From: Eremomyces bilateralis CBS 781.70
Lineage: Eukaryota > Ascomycota > Dothideomycetes > Eremomycetales > Eremomycetaceae
NCBI RefSeq assembly: GCF_010015585.1
Contig: NW_022985086.1
Location: 225,813 to 289,812 of the forward strand
Length of the DNA: 64,000 nucleotides
Reading direction: 5' to 3'
Below, in pieces: positions 25,494 to 38,913 of this stretch (its first letter is position 1; the number at the start of each line of letters is the position of its first letter). The notes beneath the pieces are model-generated. The model ran no database searches. It was not told the origin of the DNA and was given only the letters and a program-made list of their open reading frames with translations. Position numbers and translations under genes: made by a program.

Positions 25494-27871
25494 ATGACAG
25501 AACAGACAATGAGCGGCCCAAACGGCCAATTGCCTGGCGATGGCACTGGTGCGTCTATCCTCGGAAAAAATAACTTGATATGTGGATGAAATACTAAAAA
25601 AAGGTTCAGGCGTCCTCGCAATCGACCCTTGGCTTGCCCCATTCAAAGACGCGCTTCGACATCGGTTCAGCAAAGCGCAGGAATGGATCAAGAAACTCGA
25701 CGAGACCGAAGGAGGATTGGACCAATTTAGCAAGGTACGTATTATTCCTTCGTCGTGATGCGCCGGAATTGACGAGTAATAGGGGTTCGAGCGCTATGGT
25801 CTCAATGTTCAGAGCAACAACGACATCATATATCGAGAATGGGCTCCAAACGCCACAGAGGCATACCTTATCGGCGACTTCAGTATGTACACCGGGTCTG
25901 AGCATATTCCAGAAATTAATCGACGATAGACAACTGGGACCGGAATTCCCACCCCATGAAGAAGAACGACTTTGGTGTCTGGGAGATCACCCTCCCCGCC
26001 CAAAACGGCGAGCCAGCAATTCCCCACGACTCCAAACTCAGAGTACGATCCTCCCGCCTTCCTTAAGGTATCCAAAGCTAACCCCCCAGTTATCTCTTGT
26101 TGCCCCCGACCACCCCGAACGTCTCGAACGCATCCCCGCCTGGATCACCCGCGTCACCCAAGACCTCACCATCTCCCCCGTCTACGAAGCCCGCTTCTGG
26201 AACCCTCCGCAGTCCTCCCGCTATGTCTTCAAGAATCCGCGACCCTCGAAACCTATCTCCGCCCGCATCTACGAAGCGCATGTCGGCATCTCTTCTCCCG
26301 ATCCCAAGGTCGCCACCTACAAGGAGTTCACGCAGAACGTGCTCCCGCGGATCAACCATCTTGGGTACAACGTCATCCAGCTGATGGCGATCATGGAGCA
26401 TGCATACTACGCGAGCTTCGGGTATCAGATCAATTCGTTCTTCGCGGCAAGCTCGCGGTACGGGCCGCCGGATGATCTGAAGGAGTTGATTGACACGGCG
26501 CATGGGATGGGAATCACGGTGCTGTTGGACGTAGTGCATTCGCATGCGTCGAAGAATGTGTTGGACGGGTTGAATGGGTTCGATGGGACGGATCATTTGT
26601 ATTTTCACTCCGGGGCGAAGGGTAATCACGAGCTGTGGGACTCAAGGTTGTTTAACTACGGGCATCATGAGGTGCTGCGGTTCCTGTTGAGCAACTTGCG
26701 GTTTTGGATGGAGGAATACCAGTTTGATGGATTCCGGTTTGATGGCGTGACTAGCATCCTCTACAAGCACCATGGCATTGGCTAGTGAGTCATCCCACTG
26801 CTTCATTGGAACCCTCACTGACACTTTCCAGCGGCTTCTCCGGTGGATATCACGAGTATTTCGGCGACACCGTCGACGAAGAAGGCGTCGTCTACCTGAT
26901 GCTCGCCAACGAGCTGTTGCACAAACTCTACCCCGACTCCATCACTATCGCGGAAGATGTCTCGGGCATGCCGGCGCTCTGCATGTCGCTCGCACTGGGG
27001 GGAATCGGCTTCGACTACCGTCTGGCCATGGCCATCCCCGACATGTACATCAAGCTCCTTAAGGAAAAGCAAGACATCGATTGGGACATGGGCAACTTGG
27101 TCTTCACGCTCACCAACCGGCGAGACAAGGAGAAGACCATTGCATACGCTGAAAGCCATGATCAAGCGTACGTCTCCCTCTCTTCAATCCGTCTCCCAAA
27201 CTAACCTCTCCAGCCTCGTCGGCGACAAAACCCTCCTCATGTGGCTCTGCGACGCCGAAATGTACACGCACATGTCCGTCCTCTCCCCACTCACCCCGAC
27301 CATCGACCGTGGCCTCTCCCTCCACAAGCTCATCCGCCTCCTCACCCACGGCCTCGGCGGCGAAGGCTACCTCAACTTCGAAGGCAACGAATTCGGCCAC
27401 CCCGAATGGCTCGATTTCCCGCGCGACGGCAATGGCAACTCCTTCCACTACGCCCGCCGCCAGTTCAACCTCATCGACGACCCGTTGCTGCGCTACCGCT
27501 TCCTGAACGACTTCGACGCGAAGATGCAGCATACCGAGGAGAAATATCACTGGTTGGCGGCGGACCCCGCGTTTGTCAGCTTGAAGCACGAGGGCGATAA
27601 GGTCATCGTCTTCGAGCGCGCGGGCCTCCTGTGGATCTTCAACTTCCACCCCTCCTCCAGCTTCGCGGACTATCGCGTTGGGGTTGAGACGCCTGGCACG
27701 TATCGAGTTATCCTCAACAGCGACGCGAAGGAGTTCGGAGGGCATGGGAGGGTGGAGGAGGGGACACGGTTCTTCACGACGGCATTTACGTGGAATGGGA
27801 GGAAGAACTTTTTGCAGGCATATATTCCCAGTCGGTCGGCGGTGGTGTTGGCGCTGGAGAATACGTTGTGA
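25494..27871 (+). CDS. gbe1: 1,4-alpha-glucan (glycogen) branching enzyme
   Basis: Cytosolic GH13 enzyme (EC 2.4.1.18) that makes alpha-1,6 branches in glycogen. Seven exons: 25494-25548, 25610-25734, 25783-25882, 25930-26042, 26090-26784, 26832-27167 and 27214-27871, giving 693 residues, a standard size. The CBM48-like N-terminal part ([20 protein letters not shown]) is assembled from exons 3 and 4. Catalytic residues are visible: nucleophile Asp349 in [10 protein letters not shown], acid/base Glu404 in IAEDVSG, and the histidine/aspartate pair in ESHDQALVGDKT formed across the last intron. The C-terminal all-beta domain ends [17 protein letters not shown]. Divergent from ClpX. Confidence 0.96.
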
Positions 27872-29645
27872 GAAGGGGTCTTTTCTATGGGGTGGGCTAG
27901 GGACGAGATGGGTTAGGGACTGGAAGTAAGATATTGTAATAGATTCATAGCATGAATCGAATGAGGGATTTTCCATGTCTTTTTATCGAATTCATAATAG
28001 TATTGAACGGCTCGATATGCATCAAATGTACGGAGTAGGAACGTATAGATCGCCAGCCCATCATTGTTCCAACATCAGTCATTGCATTGGTGCCAGTTTT
28101 ATTCAGTGTAATTCTATGCTCATTTCACAGAAATTTTTGACATAATGAATAAAGAATCTTTAACTGTGATCTTAGTCAATTAGATGTCAGGATATTAGTT
28201 ATCACCTTTAGAACCAACCTGAATACATGATAGTAGAAGAAATGAACAGTAACTACCACTAAAGTATCTCTCAACAATCGCCTTCCCCCAATGTCACTTC
28301 TCAAGATAGAATCTCTGCTCTCTACTCAAATAGATAATTGCAACTCGCTATCTAAATAAGCTGGAAATACATATCAAATAACTATAAATAATTTCCTACA
28401 GCCCTAAGATAGGGTAGCGGGACAGGGGTCGGCTACCAGCGACCAGGGGAGCGATCCAAAAAACACCACCCATCTCGTCCCGAGATCAGCGGAAACCATC
28501 TTTGATATACCTCACTCCTCGCGTCATGAAATGCTCGTAGATAATGACTTAAGCTTATGAAATTAGACCTGATTGCCTTGTCCGTGAAAGCTGAGACGGA
28601 ACTAACACGATCGAACCGCATTGTGCAGTCGCAACTCGGTTCAGCCCAACGTGTTACTCACTTCGCCCCTCCCCTCTTTCCCCTCATCCATATGATCTCA
28701 CGACGACAAACACTTCTCACACGCATCGCGATGATTTTGATTGATCCCATTGAATTGCGCTACCTATCCTATCCCCTCCCTCTACGAACACGCATGTCTC
28801 TGATCTCATAATTCTCATGCTTGACAACGCCTGCTGTGCATGTTCTTCACTCGGAGTTTCGCCAGTGAGACGCAGCAGTACGTGGTGCTGTGAAAGCGCC
28901 GTGGCACGATATCAGACCCGGGGACTCGTCAACCTCTTGTGAGCAGGCTCTCATCGAAGCTGGCCTTCAAACAGAAAAGAGAACCGGAAACCTGAAAGAA
29001 ATTATTGCTGGACGCATTCTATTGGGATACCTTCGCCTCGCGACAGTCAGATATCGAAGTGGGTGTTATGATAGCTCCTCCAAGACATCAGACCCGAGTC
29101 TCCGAACTCGTGAGAGCAGGCTCTTGCTGAAGCAGGCCTTCATAACAGAAAAGAAACCCAGACCCAAAAAAGAAAATATTGGTGGAAACAGCCATTGTGA
29201 GGCTCTCACTCCGAAACGTCTGCGGCAGTCCGATCAAAGTGGGCTGTGATGGCCCCATTCCACGATATCAGACCCGCATCTCCAATCGCATGAGAGACCC
29301 TCAGAAAAGAAACCCTGAAACACAAATATTAGTCGGAGCATGCCATATGCGATGCTCGCACCCCCAAAATCCTTGTGTCAGATACTGAACTGGGTGTGTG
29401 ATACCCCGTTCTCGATATCACACCTCATCTGTGCATGCCATCATCAAAGCATGCAATTCATATCGATTCACTCGAAAAACTCATTGGTTAATCGGATACA
29501 ATGTCCATGAGTGAAGGCACCGTTCATGGATATCAGGCACATCCATCGGCATTCATTCGCTCGCTCGTTCTCTTATCCAATCATTCGTCGTTGCGTTGTT
29601 GCTCCATACTCTTGCATGGGTTGAGTGTATATACCCGATTCGTCA
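27872..29645. other. intergenic, AT-rich stretch then degenerate tandem repeat
   Basis: Starts with the branching-enzyme 3' UTR (octamer TACGGAGT at 28029-28036). About 28060-28430 is clearly AT-richer than the surroundings. About 28895-29450 carries a degenerate direct repeat described separately. No gene-like frame. Confidence 0.5.
28895..29450 (+). repeat. degenerate tandem repeat, unit about 150-185 bp, 3-4 copies
   Basis: The anchor (A)GATATCAGACCC recurs near 28908, 29083, 29262 and (diverged) 29413. Each of the first copies is followed by a CTC(G)TGAGAGCAGGCTC-like segment, then AACAGAAAAGA and a GAAA-rich run. The copies are too diverged to define exact ends by eye. Confidence 0.65.
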
Positions 29646-32600
29646 TCATGGGGACGCTTCGACTTCTGTATCTCTCGCGCCTTCCTCCTTTCGCTTTTTT
29701 CTTTGCTCCCAGTACTGCGACCCACGACTGAGGAGCGGCCTTTCATCATATTCCGAATCATGATCCTCGACCTCACAATCCTCCTGACAAGTTTCCTCAC
29801 GCCTCAAAGTGGCACCTTGACCCCGCACCGCACTTGGTACTTGAGCAGACATCTGATGGGCGCGCATCGTCTCCTGGAATCGAAGGTTCATGATTTCGTA
29901 GAATTCCTCGTTCGAGATTGGTCCTGGTCCCTGGCGCCGGAAAGCTGGGTGCACCATGCCGTCAACAATACGGCCTGGTAGGTCACTTTCTCTGGACTGG
30001 CCCTCACTTCGACCTAGATGGGTCTCACCATGTTGATGGCGGACATCTCGGTGACGGAGGTGTTGGTCATGAATATCTTCTGCACGGCTCTCGGGCCCCT
30101 CACGTTGCGCAGTCAGTCCACACTCTTGCGCCTGTTTAGGCTGGTCCTCCTCACGACTTCCAGAAACACTCGGAACACTCAGCGCATTCTGACCAGACTG
30201 GGTACCGAGTCGAGGATGGATAATTGTGGGCCCGACGATGTTGGACACTTGTAGAGGGGACTGAGGAAGCTCCGGCGGGGGTCCAGAAAAAAATGAAGAA
30301 TATCGTGGGATTTGATCCCGCACCTGTGGAGTAGGTGTATCTGCTTGAGCGGACGGGGTAACCGGGGCGACCGGACCACGTGGAGTGAACTTGTGGTCTG
30401 GCGTCCGGTGCTTCTCCGCCCACGCCAGCACCGCAGCACGAGGATCCGAAACTGGATATGCCCCAGGTACGGTCGGCGTGGAAGGAGTGCCCCGTACGGA
30501 AGGGATAATTCTCCTCGGAATCTGCGACGGGGACACATTTTGCCCGGGACAGGCATTCTGTCCGCCACCCACATTCGCACCGGTCGCTACGTTTTGCTTC
30601 GGAGCCAACCCCAGACGCCCCAATCGTGGGATTGCCGGAGGAGATATATTTGCTGCGGGACTCTGCGGAGTGAACACGTAACGTGGAATTATAGATCCAG
30701 TGGACTCCACCCATCGGCCCTCCAATTTCGCCAGAGTCTCATCTCGGCCTCCTGAATTTGTTGCGGGCGATTCAGGAGCCGGAACACCTTCGCCTCTCCA
30801 GAATGACATCCTAGTTCGTGGACTGCCCCGCGCTGTGGGATCAGTGCGGACTTGTCGCTCGATGATCTCCCTGTCGACATCTTCCCAGATCTTTCGTTCA
30901 GTGTCGGTTCGTGGATGAAAACGGTCAGATAAAGCCGGAATATCTGTGAACGGTTTGAACCATGGCTCATATGCACCGCGCGACTCATCGGAGCTTGGCT
31001 GAATGGCTTCGCGATGTTGGGCAAGATTGGCTGAACGGGGCTGTTCGTTACGTGGAGTAGCACTGAATCGTCCCGGAACGCGTGACGGAGACTGAATGCC
31101 ACTCGGAGAAATATTGCCATGCACACGAGTGTCCGACTGAGGCGGGGGCTCTTTTGGAGAAGAGCCGACCCCTCTCAGAAGGAAAGGAATCGGAGTCTCA
31201 GAGCCACTCGGAGCACTATTATCATGTACCGCCGTATACGGCTGAGGCTGGGGATCTCTCTGGACAACACCGCGATTTCTTGGGATTGACAACTCGGATT
31301 GATCCGACGGTGGTGCGACACTGCGGTACCAGGTTGGGCTCTCAGATTCCCCCCGGGAAATTGTTAAGGGGCGGGGAATATCTGCGGCTTCAGGGTCAAA
31401 TGGCGGCATCTCTTGAATTCCACTTGGGCGAAGATTCTGTTGAGATGCACGCGGTGTCTTCTCCCCTTCGGACTCGGAATCACTGCTGGAATCAAATTCA
31501 TACTGTCGCGGTGCGAAGGGTGAACCGAGTGGTGTCGTTGATGCAGTCTCCAATGGATGACTTGGCGTGGCAGGCTCAACTTGTGCGAAGGCTCGCTGCT
31601 GAGCGATGGATGGCCGTGGCGTACGCTCGCGATCAATTGGTGTGGGAGAACGATATTCATCGGGTTGTTCCACTACGAAACGCGGCCTACGAACCGGAGA
31701 TCCTCGAGTAAGGTCCAGCGACAACTCTTCGGGACCATCCCAATCCTCCCCGTCGTATTGAGGGTCGGACAGCGCCCGAGTCCCAGTTGCAGGGTTGGCC
31801 GCGAATGGGCTCGGAAGGGGTGCCGGAACTGCAGACTCTTGATCCTCATCGTACAGCTGGTCGAAAGTGAACCCATGACCGCCAGCTCGATGGATGGCTG
31901 CACAATGTCTCGGGATGGGTGACTGAACTGGAAAATATTCTCTCTCCTCATCATACAGGGGGTCGTAAGGAAGGGAAGCAGGCGGTGGACCACGGTTTTG
32001 CGAAGAGCTTGGAACTGACGTCCCACTGGCGAAGCCGGGATTGAAGCTTTGTGGTGCCGTTGCTATTCGGAGCGCCGGACGAATATCCCTACCTCCATCC
32101 AAGTCTTGTCCATTTGCGAGTGATGGATGAGGGAGGAATGATTGATGTGCATAATGAGCCAGACGATGGGCTGGTTGATTTAACGAAATCGGCGATGCGG
32201 GACGAGGGACTGGACGATTTAGCCCAATCGAAGACACTGGCCGAAGTAGTCGGGGGCTTTCTCCAAAGTCGGGAGTGATATGGATTCCCTCCACTTCGGG
32301 ATGAGGCTCGATTGACCTTTGGGATGCAGGCAGACCGGGCTGGTTCTCCCCGGCGTGCTGTTGCTCCCAATTCTCTATGAACTTAGCAATCGCGTTCTCG
32401 GTGGACTGAGTAAGGCCACGCCGGAAGTCCTGAGTCATCTTGAGCTCCCGTTGCCTGATTACTTGATCGATTGCTTCCAGCAATTTTTCAGAGAACTCGA
32501 CTGGCCTGGATGGTTCCAGAGGGACCGGAACTTCTGGTTCGGTCACCACACGTCTTAACTGTGCTGGCGGCGGAGGAGGAACAGGATTGGAAGGCCATGG

Positions 32601-34792
32601 TTGAGAGGACTGGGGCGGTTCTGCACCCCGGAGCGCCTCACTGGTACGAGTTCGCCTCAAATTGTTTTGCAACGAGAACGGCATTGGCTGTCCGCTCGCT
32701 GATTCCTTGAGGTTGGTCGTGGTCCTCGAAGCCCTCAAATGCGGGCGCTGCCCACGGGGTGTCTGCGTGAGAGGACTAGAGCCGTGTGGAATCTCGTGGT
32801 GTTCCCCTCGAATCTTGATCTTATGGTTCGGAAGGCCAATTGGGTTGGAGATTGACCGCTTGTTAATCCACGGTTTCTGCTGCGTACTAGGATCCGCAGC
32901 CGACTTCAGGAAAGGAAGAGTCAGTCTGGTACGTTTTCGTGCTGGTGTCTTTCCTTGACTTCTAGTTGCATCGCTAGAAGTTTTGCCTCTCTGGCTACTA
33001 GATGCATAGCTCGGAGTTTTGGGTACTTGAGGAGGGGAGCGCCACCATTGCACTGGTATGTTTGGGCCTGTCCCTTGACTGCTCGTTGCATCGATCGGAG
33101 TGCGCGGCTCTTGAGAAAACCAACTCCACTTCATCTGCCCTAAACTTAGAGGACGTTCCTCATCCTCCGGCAACGTCCCGAACGAGGGGGAAGGTGCCGA
33201 GCCCGGTGTACTCGGCACACTAGGAGTAAGGGGCGGAGCATCAATCAGCCTTAGGGACTGATGATAGGTGTCGAACGCTGAGTTCAGCCCTCCGTACAAA
33301 ACAGAGTCTCGGTACGGCTCTTCTCGCTGTACACTTGCAACCTCACTCCGTCTAGCTCGAACCACTTGTTCTCTCAAAGCTGCATCCGTCGGCACCTCGA
33401 CTGGGACTGTTTGCCCAGTCGTGTCTCCGATTTGAGATTCTTCGGCTTCGGCAGATCTAAGGATTGGCAATTTTGGACTTCCATCATGCAGCGACTGCGT
33501 ACTTCCTGGAATATCAGGAAGCTCACAGTTAGGTGGTGGCCCCCTCGCTTCCGGAAAAGCCCCTTGTCGAGCCAGGGATTGAGGTGGGTTCGGAGGATGT
33601 GGTTGTGACCGGGGGCGGGGAAGCAGCGGAGGAGGAGGGCGCTGGTGAGGTTGGCGGGAATCGTCAGTGGAAGCCTCTTCAGGCTCCTCGCATTCTCGCG
33701 GCGGTCCAGTGGCTTTCGGCAAGGCCTGTCCCTTAGCAGGGGATGGAGGAGGTGGGTTAGGCGGCTGTGGTTGCGGACGGGGCCGTGGAGGCGGCGGTGG
33801 TGGACGTGGGCGTGGTTGACGTGGGGAGTCAGGGGGAATCACTTCCAAGTCCGGCCTCAGCGGCGGAAAGAGCTGCCCTGGTTCTCCGAGAGACGCATAC
33901 CTCACTGGCCCATCTCTTGGCGTTTGACGGCGGTCTCCTGCATCTTGAGGAACGTATGGTTCGCTATACGTATCACCTGCTGCCGTATAAGCATTGTCCG
34001 CTTTGGCTTTGGTATTGGCCTCTTTAACAGGTCTCGCGGCTGCCTCGCGCGCCGCAACTCGCTCTTGATGGCTGTTGATCTCCTCCGGAGAGTAGCTATA
34101 CTGTAACGGATCTCGCGAGAACTCGGCGACTTGGAGATCATGTGGGTGCTGCCGCATCCTCACAGCCTCATTATGGGCCTCCCGATCATTTGCGCTAGGA
34201 CAACTTTCAGCATTGTGGCCGTTCAATTTACACCACGTGCAGCCCCTGAATATGAGTTGAAGGGTCCAAAAAGGCTGGGAACACAAAGGGCAACTTACTG
34301 CTGCAAGAATACATCATTATTGGGCAGACGGGCCGCTTGCGCGGGCTGCTGGTAGGTGGGAATCGGGGGTGGTGGGCTGGATGACTGTCAGTCCCATTTC
34401 ACAAAGATGTGCAAGCCAACAATCGCATCGCTGGACAATCGCACAAAGCCCGAAAATTCGGACACAGCATGGAAAGACGTACCTGAGGGCCTGTCCCCGA
34501 GCTACTTCATAGAGGCGGGTCTCAAACGCATTCTCCCCCCGTGCCAACGTAGCGATCGGAGTGAGCCCCTCATCAGATCTTTTCCTCAGCAGGATCTTCT
34601 TCACCTAAAGGTGACACGGGGAATTGTTAGCGATTGAGGTCTCTCACACTGGGTTCGTAGTGATTGAGATATCGCCGTCAACATCGGGACATTCCGCCGG
34701 TGAGCGGCCGAACAGAAAAGTGCGACCCACGCGACAGTGAGGTCAGTGAGTTAGAACGCACAACTTACCATTTTCTTTCCTTTTTTCCCCAT
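29646..34792 (-). CDS. very large proline-rich protein with N-terminal CCHC zinc knuckle
   Basis: Hand-spliced model: exons 34792-34769, 34604-34483, 34376-34299 and 34245-29646, about 1607 residues. Exon 1 encodes just MGKKGKKM. Exons 2-3 encode a Lys/Arg-rich segment and a PPPPIPTYQQ stretch. Exon 4 opens with a perfect CX2CX4HX4C zinc knuckle at residues 77-90 (CTWCKLNGHNAESC). The remaining ~1500 residues are Pro/Arg/Ser/Glu-rich without a recognisable fold and include a duplicated block (RPRPQPQPPNPPPPSP and RPRSQPHPPNPPQSLA) and SIGLNRP/PISLNQP repeats. A stop-free frame of 4.6 kb argues for real coding. I do not recognise the protein. A zinc knuckle suggests single-stranded nucleic-acid binding; the knuckle is of the Gag type, but no capsid, protease or polymerase domain is seen. 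Confidence 0.7.
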
Positions 34793-36702
34793 AGCGGCTA
34801 CAAAGGGGCTTTCAGCTTCCTGTTCGATGCTAATTGAACGAAATTCTCGTTCTTCTGGGTTATCCCGGTTGAACGAAATAGTGGTGTGCAGCTCTGACGC
34901 TACCACAACTCGGTCAAACCAACAGTCCTCCCCCACAATGAGAAAGTACGGAAGGCAAGAAAACGATCGGGGGTTAAAACATTATTAGTCGATGATGATA
35001 AGGAGCATTGGGGGAATAACGCAATGTTTTTCAAGAAGAAAAGGCGGAGATGTCGGGAAGTGGTCGCAACAGACAACCAGTCGATGATTTCTCTCGAAGC
35101 AAAAGAGCTCAATCAATGTCTGCAGTTCTTCGCGAAGATGATGGCGATCAGTGCAGCAGTATAAAGTTTCTTAAAGAGTAGGATGGTTATTGATTGAGTC
35201 AGAAGGTGGTGTTGTGCGATAGGAGATTGGGAAGGATGGTGAAAGAGATTCAGGACGAAGCCGCAGAAGAGGAACGAAAACAGTGTGCGAAGAATGCTCA
35301 TCCACAATTGAAACAGTTACGGAATTGAGTTCTGAACGAGTGCAGCGAACTGTGAATATCTGCAGAGGAGCTCACGAAGACGAATTTACTTCATCACAAG
35401 AGTTTCACCATGCTGATCAGGGGAGGATCGGTGGAAGCCCAATATCGACCAGAACTACGGCCATGGACAGCATTTCGTGGGCATACGGCAGATGGCTTGA
35501 TCGAGTCCATAGCATTAGGTCAATTCCATGTGCAAATCCACGTCACTTCCACTTTGCTCGATTCATTTCCCAATGGGCCAGGCACCCATTTCAGTGTCTA
35601 CTCAGGGGCTGTCACTATTTCGCGGGTATTTTGCGGATGAGAAGGACAAGCCCGTAGTGGCATGTCACGCCCTCCCCGGACCTCGCCCAGAAATTTTGGT
35701 CGTCCTCTGCATGTGGAGATCGCACAGTGAATATTACTAGAACATGTTCCCCCATGGTCTGCAATTGTGCCAAAGGCCATGAGGACTGGATCTGGGGGTC
35801 CGCACACTATCGCTCGGGGCACGTGGTAATCGCACAGTGAATATTAACCGTGGAGGCCTAGTTAGTTGGCGAACTGGATGTCATAAGTTCAGGAGGACTG
35901 GGTGAATGACTCTGCGGCGTTTCCAGAGCACGTGGGAATCCCAAGGAGGTTCAGCAGTGGATATTCATCATCATCAGTTTTCTAGATACTTTTCAGCCTG
36001 TGAACCTCTCATAATTGTAGGCAGGATAGACTGCCAGACCTGGTGATATTGATGAACAGTGTGTCACAATGGAATGAGCAGCGCAAGGAGTCTTCACACC
36101 ATCAGCCATAACAAATAAATCTAATCCATGTATCATAGAAGTCACAATGTCACTCGCCCTCTATCAAGTTGGTAGAGGAACCCTTAACTGCTTATATAGA
36201 TCGCAAATTATTCTCAACCGTGCTTTTCTATGAAACCTGTACTTTTCTTTCATTGGCAAAACATAACTGCAGAAGCCCGCCTCTCCTCACAACGGCGAAA
36301 CTCCATACAGCGTGAACATACATCCAACCCACCCCACACCTAATCAGGCGCAGAGGCAGGCCGGCCTTCGTTCGATACAACGCTCCACGTTCCGTGGTCC
36401 CTAGTGTTACATTGCGCATTTTTTCGCGTGGTTGCCGTGCAGTGCCTAGAGAGCAGAGCCCATAGAGCGGAAATGAAATACAGAAGACTTGTACGCATCA
36501 ATCAGGCGGGAGGCTCAAGCGGGTGGGGGGTGGAGTACGGTCGACGTCGAGCGCACAGCCGCCCCCTTCGCGAGCCCCAGCCGCCCACCAGCCGCTCACC
36601 AGCCGCTCACCAGCCGCGTCCACCAGCCACGCATCGATTCCTCAATATTAGACAATGGATTCAACTCTCGCATGCCAGCCAAACGCGGACGGGCCGACGG
36701 CT
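34793..36702. other. intergenic, no supported gene
   Basis: Left end holds the promoter of the zinc-knuckle gene; right end holds the adenylate kinase 3' UTR. Short frames at 35283-35657 show no family features. A 110-bp-spaced repeat lies at about 35711-35846 (separate entry). Confidence 0.4.
35711..35966 (+). repeat. direct repeat, 110-bp period
   Basis: The string ATCGCACAGTGAATATTA occurs at 35719-35736 and 35829-35846, exactly 110 bases apart, each preceded by a CGTGG/TGTGG run. A third, degenerate version (CACGTGGGAATCCC...CAGTGGATATTCATC) starts near 35930. The sequence between the copies is only weakly similar. Confidence 0.6.
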
Positions 36703-37759
<1,057 letters not shown>

Positions 37760-38913
37760 TGCGTCTCTTCAACACACGCAACCAGCAATTCAACACCTCG
37801 GAACCAATCCACAACAACCTAGCACTTCTGACCTTCGAATGTCAACCGGGGCAGCAAAGGGGGATGGTGGGGGCACGAGACGCGGACGAGAGGATTGATG
37901 ATGGATGATGGAGGAATAGGAACGAGGTTCAAGATTCGGCTCAGTTGGATTCTTGGGTGGTGAACTTTGGGTGAGGAGTGCAATCGAGCTAACGGAACTA
38001 AACCTAAGCAAGGTCGATGTGAACATTATTATCCGCTGCACAGACAAGCCTGCCGTCCCTCCGTCAATCCTTTGAGCCGATTGGTTCGGCCAATCGAGGT
38101 ACCAGCTGGTGCCGATCGCTTTTCTTGTGAGAGGCTCTGAATCGTGCAGAATTGGTTTTCCTTTGCCGTTGGTCCTCGGAACAGAGTTGGGCACCTGGGC
38201 TTTTTCGTGATTTCGTGATGACGTGGGAATCTAGTAGGAGTTTGAAGATGGATGGTATGGTGCATTATTCAGGACTATGTACTTCCATACGGGTAATGAA
38301 GTTCTTCCACAGGGTATGTACTGTACGTGGATATCGAATCGATATTGGAATTGTCTGCATAACCAATCTATCTGAGCTTCTGAAGCTGGACTGGAGGATG
38401 ACCGGTCCGGAGTCCATAACCCACGGCTAATATGATATTACACAATAGTACCATTTTGTAGTTGATCGCAATGTAAATGATGTGTGGTATATTCTACATT
38501 GTTTGGTAGACATCGGTTGGTCCTCAGCGATGTCAAGTATTAGGACCCAAGCTGCTGGATGGAGACGAAGAATATACCTGTCTCCCCTACATGTAATAAA
38601 ATTCAACAGGACAATTTCGGATAATTCCTTTTCTACTCCAAATGTAGTCGATGAATAGATATCTACGGAATCCGGTATCTGGCTTAGATGTTGTTGAGGA
38701 CTAGGGATGAGCTTAGCTGTACATTTCACCAGGTCAGTTTGTTGGAAAACATAGATTTCTCGTCCCAATGAGCAAGTTCCATTGGACTGCCTGGAATCGA
38801 GAACGAATACGCCAGCTTCAAAAGTACCTAGCTTCATAAGAAACGCTCCCACGCAAAGACCCTCCTGCGAACCCACCACCCTTCACCCATCACAAAAGAA
38901 CTTACCACCCCCC
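37760..38913. other. intergenic between IWS1 and adenylate kinase
   Basis: Contains the adenylate kinase promoter (left) and the IWS1 3' UTR (right). No frame here has family features. Confidence 0.45.

Noticed and set aside
29646-34286. CRISPR-like or satellite origin for the repetitive 31-34 kb region
   Set aside because: The repeats are protein-level (Pro/Arg-rich) within one open frame, not spaced DNA repeats.
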